A stretch of 60,861 nt of DNA from Clostridia bacterium (lineage in GTDB: Bacteria; Bacillota; Clostridia; Oscillospirales; CAG-272). This document shows, one piece after another, positions 1-9,000 of the stretch. Position numbers and translations under genes: made by a program. Numbering within the stretch: position 1 is the stretch's first letter; the number at the start of each line of letters is the position of its first letter. Location of the stretch: assembly GCA_017399145.1 (NCBI GenBank), contig JAFQEG010000033.1, forward strand, positions 1 through 60,861. The letters are read 5' to 3'. The notes below the pieces were generated by a model that made no database searches, was not told the origin of the DNA, and was given only the letters and a program-made list of their open reading frames with translations.

Positions 1-225
1 GGTCGTGGCTATGACTTGTTTGAATTAAGAATTACAGGCTTTACCGAGGAGTCTCACAAAACTGTCGAGATTGCAATGGGTGGCTTCGTTGCCGTGGCAG
101 ATGAAAACGGCACAACATACTCATATATGCAAGCAGGCGCACCACAAGAGGGTGCTGTGTATGAATTTGTTTCATATAATGGTATTATAGGAACACCTTC
201 AACAAATGAAGATACAGCACAATAA
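1..225 (+). CDS. C-terminal end of an unidentified protein (partial)
   Basis: The reading frame is open from the first base, so the gene begins upstream of the window and only its last 74 codons are seen, starting GRGYDLFELRITG. The residues alternate hydrophobic and polar in short runs, which suggests a beta-rich domain, and the protein ends in a polar Ser/Thr/Asn/Asp tail. No family can be recognised from this piece. It stops at TAA shortly before a strong bidirectional terminator. A TTG at base 16 could be read as a start, but it has no ribosome binding site and lies inside the open frame. Confidence 0.6.
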   Translation, partial: GRGYDLFELRITGFTEESHKTVEIAMGGFVAVADENGTTYSYMQAGAPQEGAVYEFVSYNGIIGTPSTNEDTAQ

Positions 226-266
226 AATAGTTAATGCCGAAAGCAACAGTATTTATAATAACAAAA

Positions 267-298
267 AATCACTTGTGGGTCACCACAAGTGATTTTTT
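267..298. terminator. Bidirectional intrinsic terminator
   Basis: A perfect 12-bp stem (AATCACTTGTGG, loop GTCA, CCACAAGTGATT) is flanked by A and T runs. It separates the partial plus-strand gene from the convergent sodium symporter gene and can serve both. Confidence 0.9.
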
Positions 299-300
299 AG

Positions 301-1689
301 CTATTTTATAAATGGTGAAACAACACCGTAAACAAGGATTATTGCCATAATGATTGGAAGGATGTAGGTAAGGTAAAAGCTCATCCATTTTTTGATTTTT
401 ACGCCCTTGCCGGTGTTTGCTTCCTTCATAAATTTCTTGAAGCCCCAGCCTCTTTTACTTGTACAGTAAACTACAAACAAAATTGAGCCAAGAGGTAAAA
501 GAATATTGCTAACAATGTAGTCCTCTAAATCAAGCACACCGGACCCTGTGCCAAAGGGCTGAAAATCAGACCAAAGGTTAAAGCCAAGGATACAAGGAAT
601 GGACAAAAGGAATATACCGATTCCACAAATTAAGCAAGCCTTCTTTTTGTCCCATCTAGTTAAATCCTGTACACAGGATAGGATGTTTTGGAAAACTGCA
701 AAGATTGTAGAAAGTGCTGCAAAGGACATAAACAAGAAGAAAAGAGTGCCCCAAAGCCTACCAAGTGGCATATTTATAAATACACTTGGAAGTGTTACAA
801 AAATAAGGTTAGGACCTGCATCAGGGGTGATTCCATAGGTAAAGCAAGCGGGGAAGATAATAAGACCCGACATAACTGCAACAAAGGTATCAAGGACGGC
901 AATATTTATGCTTTCGCCAAGAAGCGAGCGCTCCTTGTCAATAAAGCTACCGAAGATAGCCATTGAGCCAATTCCAAGGCTAAGAGTAAAGAATGCTTGA
1001 TTCATAGCACCAACTATAATGTTGAAAACACCGTTTTCCTTCATTCTGTCAAGAGATGGCACAAGATAAAACTTAAGACCCTCTCCAGCGCCCGAAAGTG
1101 TAAGGCTATTTATAACTAATGCTACAATTAAGAAAAGAAGTGCAACCATCATTACCTTTGAAACCTTTTCAAGTCCCTTTTGAATATCGAAGGAGCACAC
1201 CAAAAAGCCAATTATAACTACAAATCCAACAAATAGAATTAGAGTAGAGGGTGAGGAAAGCATACCGCTAAAAATACCCTCAATTTCCTGTGTAGTTGTA
1301 ACACTATCAAACTTACCTGTCATCATCATAACAAAGTATTGAAGCATCCAACCGGTAACTGATGTATAAAACATCATAAGAATAACATTACCAATTAAGG
1401 CAAGAGGACCATGTACTCTCCACCCCTTTTTTTCTGGTGTAAGCTTAGAATGAATTTTAACAGGGCTAGTCTGTGATGCACGACCAAGAGAAAATTCCAT
1501 AGTCATTACAGGAATACCCATAATTGCCAAGAAAATAAGATAAATAAAAACGAAAAAGCCACCACCATATTGACCGGCAATATAAGGAAACTTCCAAACG
1601 TTACCAATACCAATGGCACAGCCTGCACTAAGTAGAATAAAGCCGATTCTACTACCAAGTCTTTCACGTGGCGCGTTGTCCATAGTCAA
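301..1689 (-). CDS. Sodium-dependent transporter, neurotransmitter:sodium symporter (NSS/SNF) family
   Basis: This is a 462-residue polytopic membrane protein, the usual length for bacterial NSS proteins, with about 11 or 12 hydrophobic segments. The family hallmark in TM1, GIGNVWKFPY, lies near residue 30 after GSRIGFILLSAG; these residues bind sodium and substrate in LeuT-type transporters. The family imports amino acids or related small molecules with Na+; the substrate cannot be told from sequence. The ATG start is preceded by AAGGAG. The gene lies downstream of a small conserved gene, with a terminator hairpin between them, so it may be read through at reduced level or have its own weak promoter. 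The C-terminus ends in a hydrophobic helix, as in 11-12 TM bacterial members. Confidence 0.92.
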   Translation of the reverse strand: MTMDNAPRERLGSRIGFILLSAGCAIGIGNVWKFPYIAGQYGGGFFVFIYLIFLAIMGIPVMTMEFSLGRASQTSPVKIHSKLTPEKKGWRVHGPLALIGNVILMMFYTSVTGWMLQYFVMMMTGKFDSVTTTQEIEGIFSGMLSSPSTLILFVGFVVIIGFLVCSFDIQKGLEKVSKVMMVALLFLIVALVINSLTLSGAGEGLKFYLVPSLDRMKENGVFNIIVGAMNQAFFTLSLGIGSMAIFGSFIDKERSLLGESINIAVLDTFVAVMSGLIIFPACFTYGITPDAGPNLIFVTLPSVFINMPLGRLWGTLFFLFMSFAALSTIFAVFQNILSCVQDLTRWDKKKACLICGIGIFLLSIPCILGFNLWSDFQPFGTGSGVLDLEDYIVSNILLPLGSILFVVYCTSKRGWGFKKFMKEANTGKGVKIKKWMSFYLTYILPIIMAIILVYGVVSPFIK

Positions 1690-1712
1690 AACTCCTTAAA
1701 TTTATTTAGTAT

Positions 1713-1738
1713 AAAAAAGGTGCATAAAAATGCACCCT
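1713..1738 (-). terminator. Intrinsic terminator after the 76-residue gene
   Basis: Read on the minus strand, GGTGCA and TGCACC form a stem around AAAAA/TTTTT, followed by a run of T. It lies between the small gene and the symporter gene downstream. Confidence 0.75.
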
Positions 1739-1743
1739 TTAGA

Positions 1744-1974
1744 TTAGTTGTTTTCCAACCACTCTTTAACTGCCTTAGCGCTCATTCTCTTAATTGACTC
1801 AGTTGTGTAAATAGAATCAGCACCACCGTTTGTGTAAAGGAAATAAAATCCCTCTGGTGTAACGTAAAGTGTTTCCTCGTAGCCACAAGGGTCACCGAAG
1901 TTACCAACGGTATTTTTCTTTACAATGCTAGCAGTCTCAGTATCATATAGCTTCTTACAAATAATTTTTTGCAT
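1744..1974 (-). CDS. Small conserved hypothetical protein
   Basis: The 76-residue product starts MQKIICKKLYDTETA and contains EETLYVTPEGFYFLYTNGG followed by a short C-terminal helix ending in AKEWLENN-like residues. This layout (basic start, YDTETA, EETLY..GEFFLY.GG) resembles a family of short uncharacterised Firmicutes proteins; no function is known to me. AAGGAGT lies upstream of the ATG and a clear promoter precedes it, so it is a real gene and not a shadow. It is followed by its own terminator. Confidence 0.75.
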   Translation of the reverse strand: MQKIICKKLYDTETASIVKKNTVGNFGDPCGYEETLYVTPEGFYFLYTNGGADSIYTTESIKRMSAKAVKEWLENN

Positions 1975-2010
1975 AACTAAAAGACTCCTTTTTTTTAATT
2001 TTACATAAGC

Positions 2011-2039
2011 ATAATAACATAAAAGAGGGACTTTGTCAA
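2011..2039 (-). promoter_or_regulatory. Sigma-A promoter for the 76-residue gene
   Basis: On the minus strand TTGACA and TATTAT are separated by 17 bp. Confidence 0.75.
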
Positions 2040-2062
2040 TTAAAATATTTTACCAAATAAAA

Positions 2063-2791
2063 TTAATTGATATTCTCAACAATAATTTCGCCCTCAACGT
2101 TTACGCTTCCGTCCTCGTGAATTGAACGGAAGAAATATTTCCCATCAGTATAAGCCATATAAATTTTAAGATTATCTCCAATCTTAGCTTCCTTAAGATA
2201 TGTAATCGAAATAGACTTAACAAGCTTATTCTCAGGCTTAGGCAAGCAATTAAAAATCATATCGGGGTAATTTGTATTATTCATATGATTGTTCATATCT
2301 GTATCGGAATATCTTACTGTATATTCACCAACAAGGTTCATTTTAACCTCGCTAGGTATTCTTACACGCATAGGTCCCTCAAGCACAAGAGGGTCCTCGC
2401 CCTCGTAATTTGTAAAGTCAACCTCGCTAATTCTTAGTAGCTTCTTGTCAGCTATTGAAACAAGCGCCCACGCAGAGGCACTTTCGCTAATCAACTCCTC
2501 ACCCCTGTACATTTGATAGGAACGGATAGTAGAAAAGCCCTTGTTATTATTTCCTGCCCAGGTTTTAACAGATATCTTCTCGTAAGGATAAACAGGGGAG
2601 TACATTTCAACTCTCATACTACTTAAAATAAGCGCCTTACCTTGATTAACAAGGTCCTGATATGAAGGACGACAGTCTCTCATTTGACGCATAGCGGACT
2701 CCTGCAAAAGCTTAAAAATATTTGAAATTCCAACTATTTCGTTTGAGTGAGTGTCGTGATATCTAATCTCATAATTTTCTGTCCACTTCAT
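2063..2791 (-). CDS. Acyl-ACP thioesterase (double hot-dog fold)
   Basis: The 242-residue protein starts MKWTENYEIRYHDTHSNEIVG, the N-terminal hot-dog domain of the FatA/FatB-like bacterial family that hydrolyses acyl-ACP to release free fatty acids. A second hot-dog half follows with YTVRYSDTDMNNHMNNTNYPD at about residues 155-175, holding the conserved Asn/His catalytic region. The frame is open 14 codons further upstream, but the ATG at 2791 is preceded by GGAG at good spacing and gives the family's usual N-terminus. It is transcribed alone, from a promoter just upstream, away from the mazF gene. Confidence 0.9.
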   Translation of the reverse strand: MKWTENYEIRYHDTHSNEIVGISNIFKLLQESAMRQMRDCRPSYQDLVNQGKALILSSMRVEMYSPVYPYEKISVKTWAGNNNKGFSTIRSYQMYRGEELISESASAWALVSIADKKLLRISEVDFTNYEGEDPLVLEGPMRVRIPSEVKMNLVGEYTVRYSDTDMNNHMNNTNYPDMIFNCLPKPENKLVKSISITYLKEAKIGDNLKIYMAYTDGKYFFRSIHEDGSVNVEGEIIVENIN

Positions 2792-2823
2792 TTTTATATC
2801 TCCAATAAAAAATTCCAGTAAGT

Positions 2824-2852
2824 ATTTTATCATCTTTAATTATATATTTCAA
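2824..2852 (-). promoter_or_regulatory. Sigma-A promoter for the acyl-ACP thioesterase gene
   Basis: Minus strand TTGAAA, 17 bp, TAAAAT. The spacing to the ATG at 2791 leaves a leader of about 25 bases. Confidence 0.75.
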
Positions 2853-2871
2853 GCCTAAATTAAACATAAAC

Positions 2872-2908
2872 AAAAAGAGATTTTGCAAATTTTTGCAAAA
2901 TCTCTTTA
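2872..2908. terminator. Bidirectional intrinsic terminator
   Basis: A 14-bp stem (AAAGAGATTTTGCA with TGCAAAATCTCTTT) lies just below the stop codon of the mazF gene and ends its transcript before the thioesterase promoter. Confidence 0.85.
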
Positions 2909-2912
2909 AGAA

Positions 2913-3335
2913 TTACCCAATTGAGCTATTTCCAAGCCTTGTTGCAGGCTGGTCTATGATTGTTGTGGCAGGAATTGATTCATCAACCTGTGGCACAAGC
3001 CCAAAGGAAACGGTTATAGCATTATTTACCCTTAACATAGTATCTGTATCAAGATGCCCCATTTTTTCCTTTAGTCTGCTTTTATCTATGGTACGAATTT
3101 GCTCAAGCAACACAACGGAGTCCTTAAGTAAGCCAACAGAATCGGCAAAAACGTCAATATGTGTAGGTAGCTTTGCCTTAGACATTTTACTAGTAATCGC
3201 AGCTGCAATAACGGTAGGACTGTACTTGTTACCAACGTCGTTTTGTACTATAAGCACAGGCCTAAGCCCACCTTGCTCCGACCCTATAACAGGGCTTAAA
3301 TCTGCATAAAATATATCTCCTCGCCTTATGTTCAA
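2913..3335 (-). CDS. mazF: MazF/EndoA-type mRNA interferase (PemK family)
   Basis: The product matches the NdoA/MazF endoribonuclease family, which cleaves mRNA at short specific sequences. Family features are the start [49 protein letters not shown] and [13 protein letters not shown], in the usual order. A TTG start at 3335 has GGAG eight bases upstream and gives exactly the family N-terminus; a GTG three codons upstream is the alternative. The C-terminus is about 20 residues longer than Bacillus EndoA. No antitoxin gene adjoins it: the upstream neighbour is a divergent-looking membrane protein gene after a terminator. It is therefore either an orphan or its antitoxin is elsewhere. Confidence 0.93.
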   Translation of the reverse strand: MNIRRGDIFYADLSPVIGSEQGGLRPVLIVQNDVGNKYSPTVIAAAITSKMSKAKLPTHIDVFADSVGLLKDSVVLLEQIRTIDKSRLKEKMGHLDTDTMLRVNNAITVSFGLVPQVDESIPATTIIDQPATRLGNSSIG

Positions 3336-3451
3336 AATTCTCACTCCTATTCCTTTTCCTTGTAAACCTATTATTTACATAAAGCTTAGCTTTTAATCAT
3401 CTGTTTATATTTTATGCAAGCAGAGAAGAAAATTCGACACAAGACAACAAA

Positions 3452-3473
3452 AAAGCACCATATGGTGCTTTCG
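3452..3473 (-). terminator. Intrinsic terminator
   Basis: The palindrome AAAGCACCATATGGTGCTTT is followed on the minus strand by a T run, directly after the stop codon of the 260-residue gene. Confidence 0.85.
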
Positions 3474-4256
3474 TTATTTCAAATTATTTAGTTGGTTTTT
3501 TTCGTTATCGTTTAGAGTGTAAGGCAAATACTGCTTTTCAACCTTAGTCTCAACGCCGTCAACTATCTCAATTTTGTAGGTTTCGTGTATGCAAAGATTA
3601 CCAGCTACGTACTTGCTACCTATCTTGTCCTGAAGATATGCAGGGGTAGTGTCGGTTTCCTTAACCCATTCAACGTCGTTTAAGGTCATTACAATATTAA
3701 GAGAATCAAGGGTAAAATCAATTCCGTCAAACTCTAGCTTGAAATACTTGTAATTGAATTTTTCCTCACTTGCAATCACCACAGGCACAAAGCTATTGCC
3801 CTTTGAGTCAGTAAGAGTAAAGGAAATTTTGTCCTCGGTAAAGTTAGGACATTGACTCTTAACTGCTTCAATTTGATTCTTATTATAGCGTACAGAGATT
3901 TGCAAATATCCAGCCTTAGGAATATAGAAAAGAGAATAAGGGAAAACGGACCCCTCACTGCTTGTCATAAATGCACTTTCTGTGTCGTGCGTAAATATTT
4001 CCTCGCTAACAGAATAGTTATCTCCAAAGCCTTCCGTAATATAAAGACCATTTAAAGCCTTATAGTCAGACTGATAAATTCTAATGCACAAAAAAACTAC
4101 AAAGGCAAGAATGCTAATACCAAAGATAGCTGAAAAAACTCGTGAAATTATTTTAGCATTTTTTTCGTACCTAGCACTTTTAACATCAAAATCCTCAATT
4201 TCCTTCTCAGCCACAGCTGGGTCGAAGGACTCTTGGATATTTTTTTCGTTTTTCAA
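3474..4256 (-). CDS. Hypothetical single-pass membrane protein
   Basis: The 260-residue protein has a charged cytoplasmic N-terminus of about 35 residues, one transmembrane helix near residues 37-60 (VFSAIFGISILAFVVFLCI), and an extracellular domain of about 195 residues rich in beta-strand pattern. No family is recognised. The only in-frame start before the membrane helix is TTG at 4256, with AAGGA 11 bases upstream, which is a loose spacing. It has its own promoter and terminator and diverges from the DUF177-rpmF genes. Confidence 0.75.
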   Translation of the reverse strand: MKNEKNIQESFDPAVAEKEIEDFDVKSARYEKNAKIISRVFSAIFGISILAFVVFLCIRIYQSDYKALNGLYITEGFGDNYSVSEEIFTHDTESAFMTSSEGSVFPYSLFYIPKAGYLQISVRYNKNQIEAVKSQCPNFTEDKISFTLTDSKGNSFVPVVIASEEKFNYKYFKLEFDGIDFTLDSLNIVMTLNDVEWVKETDTTPAYLQDKIGSKYVAGNLCIHETYKIEIVDGVETKVEKQYLPYTLNDNEKNQLNNLK

Positions 4257-4291
4257 GATAAAATAAATCCTTTCCTTTTATGTTTTAACTA

Positions 4292-4320
4292 ATTGTAGCA
4301 CACATATTATAATCTTTCAA
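4292..4320 (-). promoter_or_regulatory. Sigma-A promoter for the 260-residue membrane protein
   Basis: Minus strand TTGAAA, 17 bp, TACAAT. It is back to back with the plus-strand promoter at 4339. Confidence 0.75.
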
Positions 4321-4338
4321 GATTTTTCTAAAAAATAC

Positions 4339-4367
4339 TTGACAAAAGGACAAAGTTTATATATAAT
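4339..4367 (+). promoter_or_regulatory. Sigma-A promoter for the DUF177-rpmF pair
   Basis: Consensus TTGACA, 17 bp, TATAAT; one of the best promoter matches in the window. Confidence 0.88.
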
Positions 4368-4406
4368 AAATAGCTGTGAAATGCTATGCAAAAAGGGGGA
4401 TAAATA

Positions 4407-4877
4407 ATGGCACTTAATATTACCTCATTAGTAAATGGTCGTCTCAATCGAATTGATTTTGAGTATATCATTGAATCAAGCGAGGATAATGCTATTATTC
4501 CACCTAAGGATGTTTCTTTCACAGCCCCTATCAAGGTTAAGGGCTACGTTGACGGGTCTCAAGGCTTTATTGAGTTGACTGTAAACGCAAGCATTGACTA
4601 TCGTGGAAGCTGTGCAAGATGTCTCGGGGACGTTTTTGGCACATTCGTCCTTGATTTCAATCGTACCGTTGTACCCTTCGGCACTCTACAAAATGAGCTT
4701 AACGATGATTATGTAATCGTTAAGGGCGGAGTCTTGGACATCGACCGCTTAATAGTAGAGGAATTATTGCTGGAGTTTCCATCAAGACTTCTGTGTAAAG
4801 AGGAATGCGCAGGGTTTTGTTCAAGCTGTGGTGCAAACCTAAATGTTGAACAGTGCGATTGCCCGAAGTTAAAATAA
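4407..4877 (+). CDS. yceD: DUF177/YceD family protein
   Basis: The 156-residue protein belongs to the DUF177 family, encoded next to rpmF in most bacteria and linked to 23S rRNA accumulation or ribosome assembly. The N-terminal half is beta-rich (FTAPIKVKGYVDGSQGFIEL, then RGSCARCLG near residue 73). The C-terminus carries the typical cysteine cluster CKEECAGFCSSCG followed by CDC, likely a metal site. The ATG has AAAAGGGGG upstream. It precedes rpmF in the standard order. Confidence 0.93.
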   Translation: MALNITSLVNGRLNRIDFEYIIESSEDNAIIPPKDVSFTAPIKVKGYVDGSQGFIELTVNASIDYRGSCARCLGDVFGTFVLDFNRTVVPFGTLQNELNDDYVIVKGGVLDIDRLIVEELLLEFPSRLLCKEECAGFCSSCGANLNVEQCDCPKLK

Positions 4878-4913
4878 TTTAGAAGCATAAGCTTGCATTT
4901 TTACAAAAAAGAC

Positions 4914-4942
4914 TTGAAATTGTCAAAATTGTGTAGTATAAT
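4914..4942 (+). promoter_or_regulatory. Sigma-A promoter for rpmF
   Basis: TTGAAA, 17 bp, TATAAT in the 108-bp gap after yceD, giving rpmF a second start of transcription independent of yceD. Confidence 0.8.
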
Positions 4943-4985
4943 ACTACAGTAAACTGTATCATATTACTTAAGGAGGTTACTCACA

Positions 4986-5168
4986 ATGGCAGTACCAAAG
5001 AGAAAACAGTCTCATTCCCGTACAAACTTGAGAAGATCACAAAACAGCAAGTTAACAGCACCTTCAATGGTTAAGTGTGCAAAGTGTGGCGAGTACAATC
5101 GTACACACCGTGTTTGCTCAGCTTGCGGTTACTATGGCGACAAAGAGATCGTAAAGAAGGACAACTAA
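4986..5168 (+). CDS. rpmF: 50S ribosomal protein L32 (bL32), zinc-ribbon form
   Basis: The 60-residue protein starts MAVPKRKQSHSRTNLRRS and has the two CXXC pairs CAKCG and CSACG about 13 residues apart that bind zinc in the C+ form of L32. AAGGAGG precedes the ATG. It follows yceD and is ended by a terminator. Confidence 0.98.
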   Translation: MAVPKRKQSHSRTNLRRSQNSKLTAPSMVKCAKCGEYNRTHRVCSACGYYGDKEIVKKDN

Positions 5169-5180
5169 TTTTTAATACAA

Positions 5181-5209
5181 GAAGCAGGAGAAAATCTCTT
5201 GCTTTTTTG
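5181..5209 (+). terminator. Intrinsic terminator after rpmF
   Basis: AGCAGGAGA and TCTCTTGCT pair with one G-U, followed by six T. The downstream ribosome binding site for the next gene begins about ten bases later. Confidence 0.8.
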
Positions 5210-5229
5210 TTATACTAAGGAGGAAGGCT

Positions 5230-5751
5230 ATGAGCTTTAAGCCCCCGCACAACGACAAGGGATTAAGAGTGGTATATTCAATTCTGTTTTTAGCCTTTGT
5301 TCTATTTTTACTAATAAAAAACCCTCAATATAATTGGCTTTATATGTCACTTGCAATTGTTTGCTTGATAGGTGCAACCTATCTTGTAATTAGCTTTGAG
5401 CTAACCACATACAGCTATATATTTGTAGAAAAGGACAAGAAAATAGAGTTCTTTGTTGATAAGGCAACAGGCAAAAGAAATAACTACGTTTGCTACTATC
5501 ATCTAACGGACCTGTGCTATTTCGACAAATACGACGAAAAGGCAAGAGCTACACTTGACAAAAAATACGAGGGCATTAGCTTTTTTAGATACTATCACAA
5601 TTTGTTTACTAAAAATAAATATGTAATGGTATTTAAGGGCGAAAAGGGTTATGAGGCTGTAATAATCGAGGCTCACACACCATTTATAAATCAGGCAAAT
5701 TCACTAATTAAACGGCAAGGCATTTCCCTTGATACCATAGAGGAGCAATAA
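5230..5751 (+). CDS. Hypothetical membrane protein with two N-terminal helices
   Basis: The 173-residue protein has two adjacent membrane helices at about residues 12-29 and 36-55 and then a soluble basic domain of about 115 residues with FVDKATGKRNNYVCYYHLTDL and a C-terminal helix. I recognise no named family with certainty; proteins of this layout occur downstream of rpmF in related Clostridia. AAGGAGGAAG precedes the ATG. It probably depends on read-through from rpmF, as no separate promoter is evident. Confidence 0.78.
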   Translation: MSFKPPHNDKGLRVVYSILFLAFVLFLLIKNPQYNWLYMSLAIVCLIGATYLVISFELTTYSYIFVEKDKKIEFFVDKATGKRNNYVCYYHLTDLCYFDKYDEKARATLDKKYEGISFFRYYHNLFTKNKYVMVFKGEKGYEAVIIEAHTPFINQANSLIKRQGISLDTIEEQ

Positions 5752-5760
5752 GGGACTAAT

Positions 5761-5798
5761 AAGGTTGCCATAGACAGGTGCTATGGTAACCTTTTTTA
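5761..5798 (+). terminator. Intrinsic terminator
   Basis: AAGGTTGCCATAG pairs with CTATGGTAACCTT (one G-U) around a 7-base loop, followed by TTTTTT. Confidence 0.88.
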
Positions 5799-5818
5799 TT
5801 GTGTATATAAAAAAATGA

Positions 5819-5847
5819 TTGCAAATACCCCGACAATATGATATAAT
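5819..5847 (+). promoter_or_regulatory. Sigma-A promoter for the noncoding RNA
   Basis: TTGCAA, 17 bp, TATAAT. Transcription should begin near 5854, exactly where the long closing stem of the RNA begins. Confidence 0.85.
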
Positions 5848-5853
5848 GAAGGT

Positions 5854-6064
5854 GCTAAACTAACTGAATAAATCGGAGCACGGGCGTAGTTTCTTCAATG
5901 GGGATATTATACCTTTTTTTCGCATCCTAATTTCGAATTTGACGAAAATGCAAATTCCACCAATTAGGATGTTGAGGTTTTCCCCGTTCTGGTTTCGGTT
6001 AGTTTAGCGACAATCGGAGTTTGCGTTTTGTAGAGCGTTTAACTTCGGTTGACGCTCTTTTTTA
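5854..6064 (+). ncRNA. Rod-shaped noncoding RNA, possibly 6S RNA
   Basis: Between its own promoter and its own terminator this 210-nt stretch has no ORF but a strong fold. A perfect 15-bp closing stem pairs 5854-5868 with 5994-6008. Inside are a large unpaired bubble (about 31 bases 5', 8 bases 3'), a stem GGGGA/TCCCC (5900-5904 with 5981-5985), ACCT/AGGT, and a 10-bp stem CATCCTAATT/AATTAGGATG (5923-5932 with 5962-5971). A GNRA-free terminator hairpin with loop TTCG (6033-6057) and a T run ends it. A closed rod with a central bubble is the architecture of 6S RNA, the decoy that binds sigma-70-type RNA polymerase. I cannot align it to known 6S sequences, so the name is tentative, but transcription as an independent RNA is well supported. 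Confidence 0.5.
6033..6064 (+). terminator. Intrinsic terminator of the noncoding RNA
   Basis: GAGCGTTTAAC, loop TTCG, GTTGACGCTC, then seven T. It ends 20 bases before the start codon of the next gene, so that gene is read only by leak-through or an unseen promoter. Confidence 0.85.
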
Positions 6065-6083
6065 TATTTTAGGAGGGGAAACT

Positions 6084-9000
6084 ATGAAAGGAAGACGACT
6101 TTTAGCACTTTTAGTGGTAGTAATGGCAGTATTGCTTCTTGGCTTGTGCGCCTGTGGCGACACTGAGCAGACACCACCACAAAAGCTTTCAGCGCCAACA
6201 GTTACACTTAATGGAGACGTAGCTAGCTGGGAAGCTAACAGCAAGGCAGACAAATTCGAAATTAGCATAGACGGTAGCTTGTCCTATTTGGAAAACACAG
6301 TTACTCAAAAGACATTAACAGATGGACAAAGCTTCAAAATTCGTGCAGTAGGTAACGGTACTACTTACTCAACTAGTGATTGGAGTAATACTGTAACCTA
6401 TGAGGCGGGTACAACACCACCAGCACCAACAGAGCCAACAAAATTGCAAGCACCTGTTGTGTCAATTTCACAAACAGGACTTGCTACTTGGCAGATTGTA
6501 GCAAACGCAGTTAGCTACACTTATAAAATCAATGGTGGCACAGAGATTTCAACCTCTACAACTGCCGTACAATTAACAAACGGACAAAGCATTGTAGTTA
6601 AGGCAGTAGGAAATGGCACAGATTATCTTGATAGTGATTATAGTGCTAGTCAAACCTACGAGGAGGGTACAACACCACCAGCACCAACAGAGCCAACAAA
6701 ATTGCAAGCACCTGTTGTTTCAATTTCACAAACAGGACTTGCTACCTGGTCAGTTGTGCCAAACGCAGTTAGCTACACTTATAAAATTAATGGTGGCGCA
6801 GAGATTTCAACCTCAACAACTGCCGTACAATTAACAAATGGACAAAGCATTGTAGTTAAGGCAGTAGGAAACGGCACAGATTATCTTGATAGTGATTATA
6901 GTGCTAGTCAAACCTACACCGAGAGTACAGAAAATCCAAATCCTAACCCAAATCCAAATCCAAATCCTAACCCAACACCAAGCGAGGCACCGACCTATCT
7001 AGGTATTGTTGCATCTAATCAGGAGCCAACACCTGAAAATTCATCGTCAGGCGTTTTGGCAATGGCATACAGAACGTCGCTTACCTTTGAGGAATCACTA
7101 AGAGCATTCCTAGGAAAGAGCGAAAACGCGCTAGGAGATAGTGAGCCAATTGCTAGTGACTATGAGGTGTATAGCAGAGGTGAGCAGGTTGTATATATTC
7201 AAATATGGCTTGACAACCCTGACCAAAATACAATTCTTTCACTAAAGCTAAACGGTGTAAAGTATCAAGCAGGTGGTGCACTTCAGTCCTTCTTCGTACA
7301 GGACGACGACACATACCTAAACTGCGTTTACGTTGCAGTTACAATTCCACAGGACGCTTATGAGGAAATTTCCTACCAGGTTACCGAAATTGAATACGTT
7401 GAGGGCGCCAACATAAGCCAAGATGGTAAGGCGGTTTTAATTGATGAGGAAAAGGACACGGTGACCATAGGCTTAATCTATGAGGAAACCCTAATTGCCT
7501 CTGAAATGTTAACCACTGACAGAACAGCGTCATCACTATCCTTTAGTTTAACTATTGTGGACGATAGCATAGTACCAAAAATCGGTGGCTGGCTACGTGT
7601 TATAATTTTCAATCAACAAAATGAAATTTTAGGACAACATAAGCTAACAAAGGGCGAAAACACCTTTACCTTTGATAACCTAAGCGCAGATACCTACTAT
7701 TCAGTAATGGCATTTATGCTAGGTGATGCACACGACGGTCAAGGCGTAACCGTTCATAGTATGGCATGGAAATACTTAAGCACCGATTCAGCAATTGACG
7801 TGATTATGGCCAGTGATATCGCATACAACGACCAACAAGGAAAATACTTGCCTGCCATTGAGGTTTATACAACAGTTAACGACCCAACCTTTACTCTTAC
7901 TAAGGTCGAGCTTTACGATTGGGATAGCGAGGAATTAGTTTACTCAAGTGAGTACGATGGTGAAATAGTTATTACCGAGGGCTTGCTTGCCGAACATAGC
8001 TACAATGCACGTGTATATTACAAAAATGCAAGCGATAATGAACAATATTATCAGTCATATATTAGCACTATCAACTTGGATTCACCATGGGTTAACCAAG
8101 AAATGAGCTATGGTATGCTAAACCATGCTATCTTAGGCTTTGACTTTGGAAGTGGCAAGTACAACGTAAGCAACGTAAAAATCCAAATTTGGGACGAGGA
8201 CAGTAAGCAATATATCGCACAGGATGCACTATATCTTTTAGAAAATCCAACTGCTATTGCTGACCTTGAAGCATTGATGGAAACTCTAGATATGAGAAGC
8301 GAGGAATACTACGAGGCTTACAAGAGGTGTAATAGTCTTCGCCAGGCACAAGAAAAAATCAATGAATATTATAGCGATTTAACAATTCAAGATTGGGAAG
8401 CACTTGCAAGTCAGGGTATTTACATTTATGAATACGTGCTAGGACAAGATGATAGCTTCTTTAAGGGCGCAAATAATTATTATTACGTTGTTTTGAGAGA
8501 TTACCACAAGCTTCATCTTGACAATTCATGGCAATACAAGCTCACAGCCGACGTTGATTTTTGCAATGGCAACGAGCCTGAAAATAATCAATTATGCTCA
8601 GGCTATTTTGAAATCTCACCAGCAATCGGCGAGGGCGACTTCTTATTCCCAGACAATGACGAGGATTACAACGATATATTTACAATAGATGAAAATAACG
8701 TTGTATATCTTGAGCTTATGTCAAGGACAGGTGGCGGCTACGAATCTTACGCAAAGATTGGCTATGTAAACCAATTTGTATTGCTAAAGGATTATGAAAT
8801 AGTTAAGGTGCTTTGGTCAAAGACCGAGGAATCAGCCCAAATCAATGAGGAGGAATGGCTACAAAACGTTAAGACTGCCTTGATAAATGGCAACGAGCCA
8901 GAGTCAGCATTCCCACTAGGCGAGCTTGAGCCAATTACCTTTGACCTTGACGACGTTGATTTGTCAGATATGGCACCTGGAAATTATGGCATCACGTTTA

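Noticed and set aside
599-966. Two plus-strand open frames opposite the sodium symporter gene
   Set aside because: They have no ribosome binding site, overlap each other and run antisense to a clear transporter gene.
2893-3309. 138-codon plus-strand frame opposite mazF
   Set aside because: Runs through a terminator hairpin and the antisense of conserved MazF motifs; no family features.
5854-6064. Noncoding RNA considered as SRP RNA, tmRNA or RNase P RNA
   Set aside because: The GGAAGCA-type SRP tetraloop region, tmRNA ends with tRNA-like domain and RNase P conserved blocks are all absent.
6411-6926. Tandem repeats considered as a CRISPR array or mobile repeat
   Set aside because: There are only two copies, 258 bp long, in frame within a coding sequence; it is a protein domain duplication.
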